From the NCBI RefSeq assembly GCF_004803475.1, contig NZ_SRKY01000002.1:496001-560000 (forward strand): 64,000 nt of DNA, written 5' to 3'. Positions 1 to 10,000 of this stretch are shown here, piece after piece. The notes beneath the pieces were generated by a model. The model saw only the letters and a program-made list of their open reading frames with translations, did no database searches and was not told the DNA's origin. The stretch is from Aliishimia ponticola (GTDB taxonomy: Bacteria > Pseudomonadota > Alphaproteobacteria > Rhodobacterales > Rhodobacteraceae). The translations under genes and the position numbers were made by a program. Positions within the stretch are counted from its first letter, which is position 1, and each line of letters opens with the position of its first letter.

Positions 1-327
1 TTCGGTATCCCGGTCGGGCGCGTGTACAGCCTTGTCTTCGGTCTGGGGGCGGGGCTTGCGGCTTTGGCGGCTGTGCTGATCGTGCCCATTCAGCAGGCGC
101 ATTACCTGATGGGGGGCGATCCGCTTTTGCTGAGTTTCATCGTTGTGATCATCGGCGGTTTAGGCTCGGTCCGGGGGACGGTCGTGGCCGCCTTGTTGAT
201 CGGCATGTCGGATGGGATCATCTCGGTATTCTTGAGCCCGACCCTGTCGAAAATTCTGGCGACGCTGCTGGTCGCGCTGGTGTTGGTGTTCCGCCCGCAG
301 GGCCTGTTCGGGACACGTGCCGCATGA
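1..327 (+). CDS. Branched-chain amino-acid ABC transporter permease, LivH type (5' end outside window)
   Basis: The frame is open from base 1, so the gene begins upstream and only the last 108 residues are seen. The segment is strongly hydrophobic and carries the LivH/LivM signature IIGGLGSVRGTVVAALLIG, followed by the usual C-terminal helix and the closing FRPQGLFG motif shared by LivH permeases. It would form half of the membrane channel of a LIV-type importer. Its stop overlaps the start of the next permease by 4 bases, and two ATPase genes follow, so this is the tail of a liv-type operon whose binding protein probably lies upstream of the window. Substrate cannot be told from the sequence; the neighbouring indolepyruvate oxidoreductase would fit amino acids. 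Confidence 0.9.
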   Translation, partial: FGIPVGRVYSLVFGLGAGLAALAAVLIVPIQQAHYLMGGDPLLLSFIVVIIGGLGSVRGTVVAALLIGMSDGIISVFLSPTLSKILATLLVALVLVFRPQGLFGTRAA

Positions 328-1259
328 TCCGGGATTTGGGGCTGCATCTTGCACTGATTGCGGTGCTGTTTGTTCTGGGATTGACGCTGCCTGACTACCA
401 CCAGGGCAACATGGCGCGGATCCTGGTGCTTGCGACCTATGCGGTGGGGTACAATGTGCTGTTCGGCTATACCGGGCTTTTGAGCCTGGGGCACGCGATG
501 TTCTTTGCCGCTGGCATGTATGGGCTGGGGCTGGTGATGCAGCATGGCGGTTGGTCCCCTGTGCCGGCCTTCATCGCCGGGCTGGTGTCCGCGGCGCTGC
601 TGTCGGTCATTGTTGCGGTGCTGGCGTTGCGGACTGTCGGGGTCGCCTTCATGATCGTGACATTGATGTTTTCGCAATCGGCTTTTCTGACGATCCTCTA
701 TTTCGGGACGTGGACGCGGGGCGATGAGGGGTTTGTCATTCCGCAGGCTGCGCGGCAGGTGGCGGGGCTGGATCTGACCGATCCGGTGACGCGCTACATG
801 GCGGCGCTGGCGCTGTTCTCGGTCGCGCTATTGCTGGTGCTTTGGCTGGTGCGCCGTCAGGAAGGCGCGGTGCTGATTGGCATCCGCGAGAACGAAGAAC
901 GCACGCGGATGCTGGGATACAACGTGCTGTCGCACAAGATCCTTGCCGTGGTCATGTCGGGCACCCTGTCGGGCGCGGCGGGGGCGGGCTATGCGCTGTT
1001 GTTTGGCTATGTCGGGGCGACATTCGCCTCTGTGCAATATTCGATTTTTCCGTTGCTCTGGGTGCTGCTGGGCGGTGCGGGAACGACAATCGGGCCGCTC
1101 GTCGGTGCGGTCTTCATGTTCTACCTGATCGACTACTCGTCGGGCCTGACCAATGCATACATGCTGATCGCGGGCGTCGTGCTGGTTCTGCTGACGCTGT
1201 TCGCCCGCGCCGGTATCATGGGGGAGGTCCGCAAGCGCTGGGCCCCGTGGCTGCCATGA
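324..1259 (+). CDS. Branched-chain amino-acid ABC transporter permease, LivM type
   Basis: A 311-residue polytopic membrane protein, the usual length for LivM. It has the family features NVLFGYTGLLSLGHAMFFAAG (residues about 40-60) and the late LLGGAGTTIGPLVGA motif (about 247-261). It pairs with the upstream LivH-type permease to make the transmembrane pore of a LIV importer. ATG at 324 overlaps the previous stop, and its own TGA overlaps the ATG of the ATPase gene, so translation is coupled. There is no sign of truncation. The substrate is inferred only from family and context. Confidence 0.92.
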   Translation: MIRDLGLHLALIAVLFVLGLTLPDYHQGNMARILVLATYAVGYNVLFGYTGLLSLGHAMFFAAGMYGLGLVMQHGGWSPVPAFIAGLVSAALLSVIVAVLALRTVGVAFMIVTLMFSQSAFLTILYFGTWTRGDEGFVIPQAARQVAGLDLTDPVTRYMAALALFSVALLLVLWLVRRQEGAVLIGIRENEERTRMLGYNVLSHKILAVVMSGTLSGAAGAGYALLFGYVGATFASVQYSIFPLLWVLLGGAGTTIGPLVGAVFMFYLIDYSSGLTNAYMLIAGVVLVLLTLFARAGIMGEVRKRWAPWLP

Positions 1260-1948
1260 GCCTGCTGCGGACAGAAGGTCTGACCCGGATTTACGGCGGT
1301 CTGAAGGCGGTGGATGAGGTCGACTTCACCCTGCCCGAGGGTGAAGTCCACGCGCTGATCGGGCCCAATGGCGCGGGCAAAAGCACCTTTGTCGGCATGG
1401 TGTCTGGCCGGATCGAGGCCAGCGCCGGGCGGGTGTGGTTCGACGGGCGCGAAATCACGCATCTGCCAGCGCATAAACGCATTCGGGCTGGCATGGCCTA
1501 TACGTTTCAGATCACCGCGATCTACGCGAAACTGAGCCTGTTCGACAACGTGGCGCTGGCACTGCGCAACCGGGATCGGGCTGCCGCGCAAGAGGCGCTT
1601 GATCATGTCGGGCTGGCGGAGCGGGGCGATCAGTTGGCGGGGTATCTTTCCTATGGCCACCAGCGCTTGCTGGAAATTGCCATGGGTGTAGCGCAGCGCC
1701 CCCGGTTGTTGATCCTGGATGAGCCGACACAAGGTCTGGCCGAATCCGAAATCGCGGAGTTCAACGCGCTGATCAAGCGCCTCGCGGGGGAGACGACGAT
1801 CCTTCTCATCGAACATAACATGGATGTGGTGCGGGCCCTTGCCGAACGGATCACCGTGCTGGATGCGGGCCGGGTGCTGGCGCGCGGCACGCCTGAAGAC
1901 ATCCATGCCGACCCGGCGGTGCAGGCCGCCTATCTGGGGACAGGCTGA
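1256..1948 (+). CDS. LivG-type ABC transporter ATPase
   Basis: A 230-residue nucleotide-binding protein. Walker A GPNGAGKST lies at residues 36-44, the signature is the LivG variant LSYGHQR rather than LSGGQ, and Walker B reads LLILDEPTQGL, followed by the H-loop IEHNMD. It energises the LIV-type importer encoded by the two upstream permeases. The frame is open much further upstream, but ATG 1256 is chosen because it begins with the conserved LivG N-terminus and overlaps the LivM stop as ATGA. The next ATPase starts on the last base of its stop codon, as is usual for livG-livF pairs. Confidence 0.93.
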   Translation: MSLLRTEGLTRIYGGLKAVDEVDFTLPEGEVHALIGPNGAGKSTFVGMVSGRIEASAGRVWFDGREITHLPAHKRIRAGMAYTFQITAIYAKLSLFDNVALALRNRDRAAAQEALDHVGLAERGDQLAGYLSYGHQRLLEIAMGVAQRPRLLILDEPTQGLAESEIAEFNALIKRLAGETTILLIEHNMDVVRALAERITVLDAGRVLARGTPEDIHADPAVQAAYLGTG

Positions 1949-2643
1949 TGTTGCAGGTGGATGGGATCGAAGCCGGGTATGGGCCGGTCAAGGTGCTTTA
2001 CGGTGTGGGGTTCGATGTTCGCGAGGGGGAGGTTCTGTGCCTTCTGGGGCGTAATGGTGCGGGCAAGACCACGACATTGAAGACGATCATGGGACTTGTG
2101 CCGCCAGAGGCCGGGACCGTGACATTGGCGGGGGAGGTGATCAGCGCCTTGCCTGCCCATGAGGTTCCGGGGCGGGGGATTGGCTATGTGCCGCAGGGAC
2201 GGCGCCTGTTTTCCGATCTGACGGTCGCGGAGAACCTCGAAGTCGGCTTGATGACGCGCGGCAAGGGCAAGTCCACGCGCGAACATGTGTTGGAGATGTT
2301 CCCACGGTTGCGGGAGCGGCTGACCCAGCGCGCGGGCACATTGTCGGGCGGCGAACAGCAGATGCTGGCGACGGCGCGGGCGCTCTGCCTTGAGCCGCGC
2401 GTGCTGCTGCTGGATGAACCGACGGAGGGGTTGCAGCCCTCCATGATCCAGCTCATCCGCGAGACGGTAGAGACCATGCGCGCCGAAGGGGTGGCCGTGA
2501 TCTTGGTCGAACAGCGGATCGAAGCTGTCTTGTCGCTGGCTGACCGAGTGGCCTTTATCGAAAATGGCCGCAGCCGAGAGATCGTGACCGCGACCGAATT
2601 GCGCGCGGACGATACCCTGCTGCGCAAATATGTCGGCGTCTAG
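1948..2643 (+). CDS. LivF-type ABC transporter ATPase
   Basis: A 231-residue ATPase with Walker A GRNGAGKTT (residues 34-42), a canonical LSGGEQQM signature, Walker B LLLDEPTEGL and the LivF-typical VEQ switch in VILVEQRIEA. It forms the second ATPase of the LIV importer and is the last gene of the operon. A convergent gene on the other strand ends 22 bases downstream, and I see no convincing hairpin terminator between them. Assignment to LivF rather than LivG follows from the full LSGGE signature and gene order. Confidence 0.93.
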   Translation: MLQVDGIEAGYGPVKVLYGVGFDVREGEVLCLLGRNGAGKTTTLKTIMGLVPPEAGTVTLAGEVISALPAHEVPGRGIGYVPQGRRLFSDLTVAENLEVGLMTRGKGKSTREHVLEMFPRLRERLTQRAGTLSGGEQQMLATARALCLEPRVLLLDEPTEGLQPSMIQLIRETVETMRAEGVAVILVEQRIEAVLSLADRVAFIENGRSREIVTATELRADDTLLRKYVGV

Positions 2644-2664
2644 CGCACGAAGCGGCCTTGCCAG

Positions 2665-5600
2665 TCAGGCGGCCCACGCCGTCAGTGCCGCGGCGGATTT
2701 TTCCCTGAACGCTGCGACCGCTTCGTGTTTGACCGGGCCAAAGCCCCGAATATCAAGGGCCAAAGACGCGATCCGCGCCGCCTCCGGCAGATTGGCCGGG
2801 GTGAGGTTTGCGATCAGCTTATCCAGCAAGGTGCGATATTCGTCGATCAAAGCCCGTTCCATCCGGCGTTCGGCTGTGTATCCAAACGGATCGAAGGGTG
2901 TGCCGCGCAGGGCCTTCATCCGGGCCAAGCCACGGAACGCAGGTTGAATCCAGGGGCCGAATGCGCGCTTCATCGGTCGGCCGCGCGCGTCTTTGCCACG
3001 GCTCAGCAGCGGCGGCGCAAGGTGGTGGCGGATCGTGAAGTCGCCGTCAAAGGTCGCCCGCAGGTCTTGGGTGAAGCCAGTCTGGCTGTGCAGCCGCGCG
3101 ACCTCGTATTCATCCTTGTAGGACATAAGCTTGAACAGGCCCTTGGCGGCGGCCTCGGTCAATGCGCCGGGCGCCTCGGCAATACGGGTTTCCGCCGCGC
3201 GAACTTGGTCGATCAGCGTGCGATACTGCGCCGCCCATCCCGCGTTCTGGTAGTCCGTCAAAAACGCTGCGCGGCGGTCGATCATGTCGTCCAGCGTTTC
3301 TGGCACCGGGTCCGGCAGGTCGGCAAGGCGCGTTACAGCATCCGGGTTGGCAACGGTGAGGCGGCCCCATGTGAACGCGGCCTTGTTTTGATCCGGTTTG
3401 ACGCCGTTCAGCTCCAACGCGCGCATCAGCGCATCCAGCGAAAGCGGCACCAGTCCCGCTTGCCATGCCGCGCCCAGCATCAGAACATTGGCAAAAACCG
3501 TGTCGCCCAGCAGAGCGTTTGCCAGTGCATTCGCATCCAGCGCCCGCGCCGCGCCCACGGCGGCTTCGATCCGGCGCATCCGTTCGGTCACGGACAGGTC
3601 GGCATCGCGGTTGCGGGTGAAGTCGCCCGTCGGCATCGCGGCGGTGTTCACCACGGCGCGCGTTCCGGCGTGATAGGTGGCCGACGCTTTGGGCGAGGAA
3701 CTGACCACAAGATCGCAGCCGATCAACGCATCCGCGCTGCTGGGTTCGATCCGCGCCTGATTGACCGCCTCGGCGGTGCCGGCCATGCGGATATAGGACA
3801 GGACGGGTCCGAATTTCTGGGCAAATCCCATGAAGTCCAGAACGCTGGCGCCCTTGCTTTCAAGATTGGCAGCCATCGCGATGACCTGTCCCACCGTCAC
3901 GACTCCGGTGCCGCCGACACCGGTGACAAGAATGTCCCAGCCGTCTTGCAATGCGGGCAGGTCGGGCGTGGGCAGGTCCGCAGCAAGGCGGTTAAGCGTA
4001 TCGGACCCCGCGCCGCCGCCCTTTTTCAGGCTGGCCCCTTCGACGGTGACAAAGCTGGGGCAGAAGCCATCAAGGCAAGAAAAGTCCTTGTTGCACGTCG
4101 ATAGGTTGATCTTGCGTTTGCGTCCGAAGGGCGTCTCAAGCGGTTCCACCGAAAGGCAGTTGGACGCGACAGAGCAATCGCCGCAGCCTTCGCAGACCAG
4201 CGGATTGATGACGGCGAAGCGCTTGGGGTCTTCCATCTTGCCACGCTTGCGCAGGCGGCGCTTTTCCGTGGCGCAGGTCTGTTGGTAGATCAGGATCGTG
4301 GTGCCGGGGATCTCGCGCAACTCGCGCTGCACGGCGTCCAGCTCACGGCGGTGGTGAATGGTGATGCCACGCGGCAGATCGGCACTGCGGAACCGTTCGG
4401 GCTGGTCTGAAACGATGACGACGCGCTGCGCGCCTTCGGCCAAAGTCGTGGCGGCAATCGCTTCGACGCTGATCGGGCCGTCCACGGTTTGCCCGCCGGT
4501 CATGGCCACCGCATCGTTGAACAGGATCTTGTAGGTGATGTTGGTGCCCGCCGCGATGGCCTGCCGGATCGCCAGCGCACCGGAGTGGTAATACGTGCCT
4601 TCGCCCAAATTCTGGAAGATATGGCGATTGCCGTTGAATTTGGCGCGGGCGACCCAGTTCACGCCTTCGCCGCCCATCTGGATCAGCGAGGTCGTGTTCC
4701 GGTCCATCCAGCTTGCCATGAAATGACAACCAATGCCGGCCATCGCCTGCGAGCCTTCGGGCACCTTGGTGGAGGTATTATGCGGGCAGCCAGAGCAGAA
4801 ATAAGGCGTCCGGGTCGCGCCTTCGACCTCGATCAATTGCGGGGGCGGGACGACCTGCGCGGCGCGGGTGCCAAAATCCGTCCCCAGCACAAGGTCGAGC
4901 CGCCGCGCGATGATCTTGGCCAGCATGACCGCGCCCAATTCGTGGGTCCAGGGCACCAGCCGCGCGCCATGCTCATCGCGTTTTCCGACCATGCGTTCGG
5001 GCTTTTGGCCAGGAAAATCGTAGAAATATTCCTTGAGCTGGCTTTCGATGATGCCGCGCTTTTCCTCGATGACCAGAAGTTCCTGCTTGTCCTGGGCGAA
5101 GGCCAGCGCGCCCACATCTTCGAGCGGCCAGACCATGCCGACCTTGTAGATGTCGATGCCCAGCTCCGCCGCGCGGGTCTGATCAACGCCCAGAAGCCGC
5201 AGCGCCTCTAACGTGTCCAGATGGGATTTCCCGGTCGTGACAATGCCGAAGCGCGCCGCATGACCCCATTCGGCCCGATCAATCGGGTTGGCGCGGGCAA
5301 AGGCGAGCACGGCGGCCTTCTTGGCTTCCATCCGCTCTTCGATCTGCGGGCCGGGCAGGTCGGGCCAGCGATAATGCAAGCCGCTGGGCGGTGGGGTGAA
5401 ATCCGGTGTGACAAAGACCCTGTCGGGCGCAAGGTCAAAGGACTGGCCGGACTCGACCGTTTCCGAGATCGCCTTGAAGCCGACCCACATGCCGGAAAAC
5501 CGTGACAGCGCATATCCCCATTCGCCGAAGGGCAAGAACTCGGCCACGTTGGCGGGGTTCAGCGTTGGCATGAAGAAGTTCATGAAGGCGACGTCCGACT

Positions 5601-6087
5601 GATGCGGCATGGAAGACGACACGCAGCCATGATCGTCTCCTGCCACCACAAGCACACCGCCATTGGGCGAGGCCCCGTATGCGTTCCCATGCTTGAGCGC
5701 ATCTGCCGCGCGGTCCACCCCCGGTCCCTTGCCATACCAAAGGCCAAAGACCGCCGTGCAGGTCTTGTCCGGGTCGGTTTCTACCTGCTGGGTGCCGATC
5801 ATTTGCGTTGCGCCAAGCTCTTCGTTCACGGCAGGCAGAAACGTCACGCCGGCGTCTTCGACGATCTGGGCGTTGCGCGCGATCTCAAGGTCGATCCCGC
5901 CAACCGGAGAGCCGCGATAGCCCGACACATAGCCGCGCGTGTCCAGCCCGTTCGCTTGGTCCCGTCGCGCCTGATCCAAGGCGATCCGCACAATGGCCTG
6001 TGTCCCCGTCATGAACACCCGCCCCGTGCGCCGGGTGTATCGGTCGCTCAATTCATAATCCTGCAGGATCGGGGTCTGGTCGGTCAT
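2665..6087 (-). CDS. Indolepyruvate ferredoxin oxidoreductase, fused alpha/beta chains
   Basis: A 1140-residue protein, the length of the single-chain 2-oxoacid:ferredoxin oxidoreductases that decarboxylate aryl- or branched-chain 2-oxoacids to acyl-CoA with ferredoxin as acceptor. The N-terminal half has thiamine-pyrophosphate domains (CSGCPHNTS near residue 430; IGCHF after it). A central iron-sulfur region carries CEGCGDCSVASNC near residue 640. The C-terminal half begins with the gamma-type nucleotide-binding segment GVGGTGVVTVGQVIA. It is divergent from an Lrp regulator across a 128-bp gap, fitting amino-acid-responsive control, and convergent with the liv-type operon. Substrate preference (indolepyruvate or another aromatic or branched oxoacid) cannot be decided here. 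Confidence 0.93.
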   Translation of the reverse strand: MTDQTPILQDYELSDRYTRRTGRVFMTGTQAIVRIALDQARRDQANGLDTRGYVSGYRGSPVGGIDLEIARNAQIVEDAGVTFLPAVNEELGATQMIGTQQVETDPDKTCTAVFGLWYGKGPGVDRAADALKHGNAYGASPNGGVLVVAGDDHGCVSSSMPHQSDVAFMNFFMPTLNPANVAEFLPFGEWGYALSRFSGMWVGFKAISETVESGQSFDLAPDRVFVTPDFTPPPSGLHYRWPDLPGPQIEERMEAKKAAVLAFARANPIDRAEWGHAARFGIVTTGKSHLDTLEALRLLGVDQTRAAELGIDIYKVGMVWPLEDVGALAFAQDKQELLVIEEKRGIIESQLKEYFYDFPGQKPERMVGKRDEHGARLVPWTHELGAVMLAKIIARRLDLVLGTDFGTRAAQVVPPPQLIEVEGATRTPYFCSGCPHNTSTKVPEGSQAMAGIGCHFMASWMDRNTTSLIQMGGEGVNWVARAKFNGNRHIFQNLGEGTYYHSGALAIRQAIAAGTNITYKILFNDAVAMTGGQTVDGPISVEAIAATTLAEGAQRVVIVSDQPERFRSADLPRGITIHHRRELDAVQRELREIPGTTILIYQQTCATEKRRLRKRGKMEDPKRFAVINPLVCEGCGDCSVASNCLSVEPLETPFGRKRKINLSTCNKDFSCLDGFCPSFVTVEGASLKKGGGAGSDTLNRLAADLPTPDLPALQDGWDILVTGVGGTGVVTVGQVIAMAANLESKGASVLDFMGFAQKFGPVLSYIRMAGTAEAVNQARIEPSSADALIGCDLVVSSSPKASATYHAGTRAVVNTAAMPTGDFTRNRDADLSVTERMRRIEAAVGAARALDANALANALLGDTVFANVLMLGAAWQAGLVPLSLDALMRALELNGVKPDQNKAAFTWGRLTVANPDAVTRLADLPDPVPETLDDMIDRRAAFLTDYQNAGWAAQYRTLIDQVRAAETRIAEAPGALTEAAAKGLFKLMSYKDEYEVARLHSQTGFTQDLRATFDGDFTIRHHLAPPLLSRGKDARGRPMKRAFGPWIQPAFRGLARMKALRGTPFDPFGYTAERRMERALIDEYRTLLDKLIANLTPANLPEAARIASLALDIRGFGPVKHEAVAAFREKSAAALTAWAA

Positions 6088-6184
6088 ATCTGGCCTCGCG
6101 GTTCAAGCACTGGCTGGCGTGACTCTCAGGATCGTTCATTCGGCTGATAAGGGTGTTTTGATTTCGATAGATAACGTATAAAAA

Positions 6185-6202
6185 GTGAAATGCACATTTC
6201 AC
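6185..6202. promoter_or_regulatory. Perfect 8-bp inverted repeat, probable Lrp operator
   Basis: GTGAAATG and CATTTCAC form a perfect inverted repeat around a 2-base centre, 13 bases before the lrp start and about 100 bases before the oppositely oriented oxidoreductase gene. The site sits in an AT-rich intergenic region. Position and symmetry suggest autoregulation and control of the divergent gene by the Lrp-family protein. The binding partner is inference. Confidence 0.6.
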
Positions 6203-6215
6203 GTACGGACCTTCA

Positions 6216-6686
6216 ATGAGCGATAAATCCAGTTTGGACGGTTTAGATGCGCGGATGCTGGCCGTGCTGCAAAAGGACGCCTCGCTTTCCGTGGCCGATC
6301 TGGCCGAACGGGTGGCAAGCTCCCCCGCGACCTGTTGGCGGCGTCTGCGCGCGCTTGAGGCAGACGGCGTCATCGGCCCGCCCCGGCGTCTTGTTGATCC
6401 GGCGGCGGTCGGGCGCGGGATGGACGCCTTCGTGCAGGTGCGGATGAAATCGCAGGACGCGGCGTCCCGTGCCAGTTTCGCCCGTGCGATGGAAGCAGAG
6501 TCGACGATCGTCGAGGTCTATGCCATCTCTGGCGATTGGGACTATCTGCTGCATCTCCTGGTGCGCGACATCGCCGATCTGGACGACATCCTGATGCGCC
6601 GGGTGCTGGAGCAAGACTGCGTCGCGGGAACGTCCACGATTTTTGCGCTGCGCCGGGTCAAGCATACGGCCGTTGTGCCGGTTTGA
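6216..6686 (+). CDS. Lrp/AsnC family transcriptional regulator
   Basis: A 156-residue protein of normal Lrp length. It begins with a winged helix-turn-helix (LDARMLAVLQKDASLSVADL, about residues 8-27, then SSPATCWRRLRALE) and ends with the alpha-beta RAM ligand-binding domain (YAISGDWDYLLHLLVRD). Such proteins sense amino acids and bind DNA as octamers. It is divergent from the indolepyruvate oxidoreductase gene, with a perfect palindrome immediately upstream of its own start, so it very likely controls that gene and itself. The effector is not known. Confidence 0.92.
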   Translation: MSDKSSLDGLDARMLAVLQKDASLSVADLAERVASSPATCWRRLRALEADGVIGPPRRLVDPAAVGRGMDAFVQVRMKSQDAASRASFARAMEAESTIVEVYAISGDWDYLLHLLVRDIADLDDILMRRVLEQDCVAGTSTIFALRRVKHTAVVPV

Positions 6687-7025
6687 GCGTTCGTCCCCTT
6701 TGGGGCGGCGCGGAAATTTCTACCTTTTGGCGAAAATTCTGGCTCTGCCGCGGGCCTTCGTCGCTTTACAATGCTGCCGCCTTGCAGTGCCACCGGCGCA
6801 TATGCGAGAAAAGCCTATATTTCGTAGTTCGTTATGCCGTTAGTTTCGGTCTGCCGGTCCTTTCTGTCAAAGGCCGGGCGGCCTTTTCGGTTGTTAATTT
6901 TCATGCAAAACTTGTGCTGGTAGACAATTCTGCGCGCGGCGTTACGGCGCGCAGGTCGGACTGGCGCTTGCCCGCCGGGATCGAACAACCATCGGGCATT
7001 CGAGCGGTCGCGCGGAGGACGCGGT
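6687..7025. other. 339-bp intergenic region upstream of the cyclase fusion
   Basis: I find no convincing gene here. The stretch is less GC-biased in its middle and contains one terminator-like hairpin (listed separately). The last ~120 bases before ATG 7026 would hold the promoter of the AAA/cyclase gene, but no clear -35/-10 pair can be named. Confidence 0.6.
6869..6890 (+). terminator. Hairpin with T-rich tail, candidate terminator
   Basis: The arms AAAGGCC and GGCCTTT (7 bp, loop GGGC) are followed by TCGGTTGTTAATTTT, which is T-rich though interrupted. It lies about 180 bases beyond the lrp stop, so it could end lrp transcription. Confidence 0.45.
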
Positions 7026-10000
7026 ATGATGACACCGGATATTGCAGACGTCGCGCTGTCTTCTGCGGCGGCATTGCCCTTTGTCGGACGCGAGAAAATC
7101 GCAGCCGGTCTTCAGAATTTCCTTCTTGGGGCAAACCGGACACGGCCCGGCGTCGCTTTTATCAGCGGCATTCCGGGGGCAGGTAAATCCACTCTGGCGC
7201 GCCACGCGTTCGACTGCGTTCTGGATGCGTCGGATTGGTTGTTTTCCTTCAAGTATGACCAGTTCAACACGGCGGCACCTGCGGCGTTCTTCGTGCGCGC
7301 GCTGGAAGAAATGACGCAAGAGATGGAGGCCATGGCCCCGCGTGCGCGCGAAGAGTTGCGCCGCCTGTTGATCGACGCGGTCAGCCCCAATGCGCAGCTT
7401 CTGGTCAGCCTGTGCCCTAGTCTGGGGGACGTGCTTGGCCCGCAGCCCGAATTGATCCCGCTGGCCCCGCGCGAAAACCAGATCCGCCTGTCCTTCGTCC
7501 TGCGCAAGGCTATCGCCGTCATGACCCGCAGGTTTCGCCGGGCGGTGCTGTTTCTGGACGATCTGCAATGGGCCGATGCCGCGACCCTGACCGTTCTGAC
7601 CGATCTGGTCGGTGACACCACAATGGGCAATCTGACCGTGCTGTGCTGTTACCGCAGCGCGGTTGCCGATAACGCGACCCCGCTCCGGCGCACGATCCGA
7701 ATGGCGGGCAATCCGCTGTTCGATGAGGAAGTCGGCAGTTTCGACGAAAGCGATATCGCCGAATTGCTGGCGCAGCGGTTGAACCTGCCGCCCGAGGATG
7801 CCCTGACGCTAAGTGCAGAAATCCGAAGATCCACAGACGCGACGCCGATGGCCGCGATGAACGTGCTGGAGCTGCTCGCGGATGAAGCGCAGGGGGCGGA
7901 CGATCACCTTGATCTGAAAAGCGCCATGCGGGCGGTCGCCACGATGGGCGCGCAGCCGGATGGGTATGATCTGGCGGGCAAGCGTTTGTCGCGCTTGGAT
8001 GAGGCTGCGCAGGATCTGCTGACCATTTCCGCCTATATCGGTGAGCGCATCGATGTGCCCTTGCTGATGGGTTTGACGGGCCAGACCGATACGCAATTAC
8101 GCGCGCGCCTTGACATATTGGTGGAACAAGGCGTGGTGGATGAAAACAAGGGCGTCTACACCTTCGCACACGATACGTTCCAGCGCGCCGCCTATGACCG
8201 GGACACGCCGCTGCGCGCGCATCGCGCCGATCTCAAACGTTCTGCCGCGCAGACCTTTGAACAGCGCTACAGGGCGGGGCAGGATACTGGCTGGCTGTTC
8301 CGGTCGGTGTCTTTGTTCAACGAGGATCTGGGCAGTATCGGCCAAGAGGAAGAGCGCGCCAGAATAGCGGATTTGAACCGCAAGGCGACGCGCGCGGCCT
8401 TGGATAGCGGGGACGCGGCGCGCGCCCTGGAGTTCGCGAATGCAGGATTGTCGATCACGCCGCTGGATGCTTGGCGACGCGCGCCGGAAGAAATGATGGC
8501 GGCGCATCTCGACGCGGCAGAGGCGGCCTACCTGACCAATGACATCGCCCGGTTCGATGCCCTGATCGACACAGCAGCGGACCACGCGCGGGATTCCGTC
8601 GAATGGGCCGGCGCGTATCTTCTGCGGCTGCAACAGAAGGTCAGCACGGTTCAGTATGAAGAGGCGCTGGATATCGCCATCGGGATGCTGGATGAACTGG
8701 GCGGGGCCTTGCCGCGCCGGGCGAGCAAGGCGCAGGTCGGGATCAGCTTTGCGCGCACGATGATGCTGTTGCGCGGGCGCAGCATGGACGATCTCTTTGC
8801 GCTGCCCAAGATGAGCGATGTGCGGGCCGAAAAGGAACTTGAAACGCTGATGCTTGCGGCCTCGGCGGCGTATTTCGCGGAACCGAACCTTTTCGCCTTG
8901 ATCGTCTTTCGCATGGTGCGGCTGTCGGTCGAAAAGGGGAATTCCCGGCTCTCTGCTTTTGGCTGGGTCTGCTACGGGTTGGCGCAATGCGCCGTCGTCG
9001 GCAACGTCAAGGCGGGCTATGAATACGGCACCCTTTCGCTGCGACTGGTCGAGGAATTCAAAGCCGATGATCTGCGCGCGCGGGTGCATATGCTGTTCAA
9101 CACCTTCGTGCGCCACTGGAGCGAGAGCCGCGATGCGGTCGCCGATCACCTGTATGAAGGCGAACGCGCCGGGCAGGCCTCTGGCGACTTGGAATTTGCC
9201 ACCTATTGCGGCTGGCACCGGTGCTGCGATCAGTTCCTGTCCGGCGCGCCAGTTCCCGAGGTCGAAGAGGCGCTGGCAAAGGTGCTGGCCCTCGGGCGCG
9301 AGTATAACCAGCACAAGGTCGCCTTCCTTCTGGCGATGGTTCAGGATTTTCTGGGCTGGCTCAAGGCCCCAGAGGGCGCGGTTCCCGATGATGCCGCCCA
9401 AGAGGCGTTCTGCGAGCGGCACAAGGATTACACCTCTTTGTGCTACGTCAAAATGTTCCAGGGGATGCGGCATCTGATGGCGGGCGACGCCGAGGCGGCG
9501 TTGAGCGCGCTTCAAGCCATCGATGCCCATTTCGATTCGCTTCAGGGGCAATTCTACGTGCCCTATTACCAGATGCTGCGCGGTCTGGCGGCGGCGCATG
9601 TCAACACGTTGCGCCCCGGCGCGGCCATGCGACGTAGTGTGCGCGTCAGCCAGCGCAAGTTGAAGGCATGGGCGGCGCGCGGGGCGACCGATATCGAACC
9701 GCTGGCTGAAATCATGGCCGCAGCCACCGCATGGGCAGACGGGCGGGACGGGGCTGCGATTGCCGGTTTCGATGCGGTCATTCAAAACGCGCGGGACGGC
9801 CGGTCGCCGCTCTGGGTTGGCGTGCTGGCCGCGCAGGCGTTGGAGCGGCTTTATCAGCGGATCGGCAGCGCCGGTCAGGCGCGCTGGGCGGCAGAGCAGG
9901 CGCGCGAGTTGGGCGCGCTTTGGGGCGTGACCTTGACCGATGGCGCAGAGCCGGCCGCGGCACAGAAGGCCGCCGCGCCTGCCTCGATGCCTTGGCGGGC

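Noticed and set aside
842-1255. Possible long N-terminal extension of the first LivG-type ATPase
   Set aside because: The extension lies inside the LivM gene in another frame; the ATG at 1256 gives normal LivG length with an ATGA overlap.
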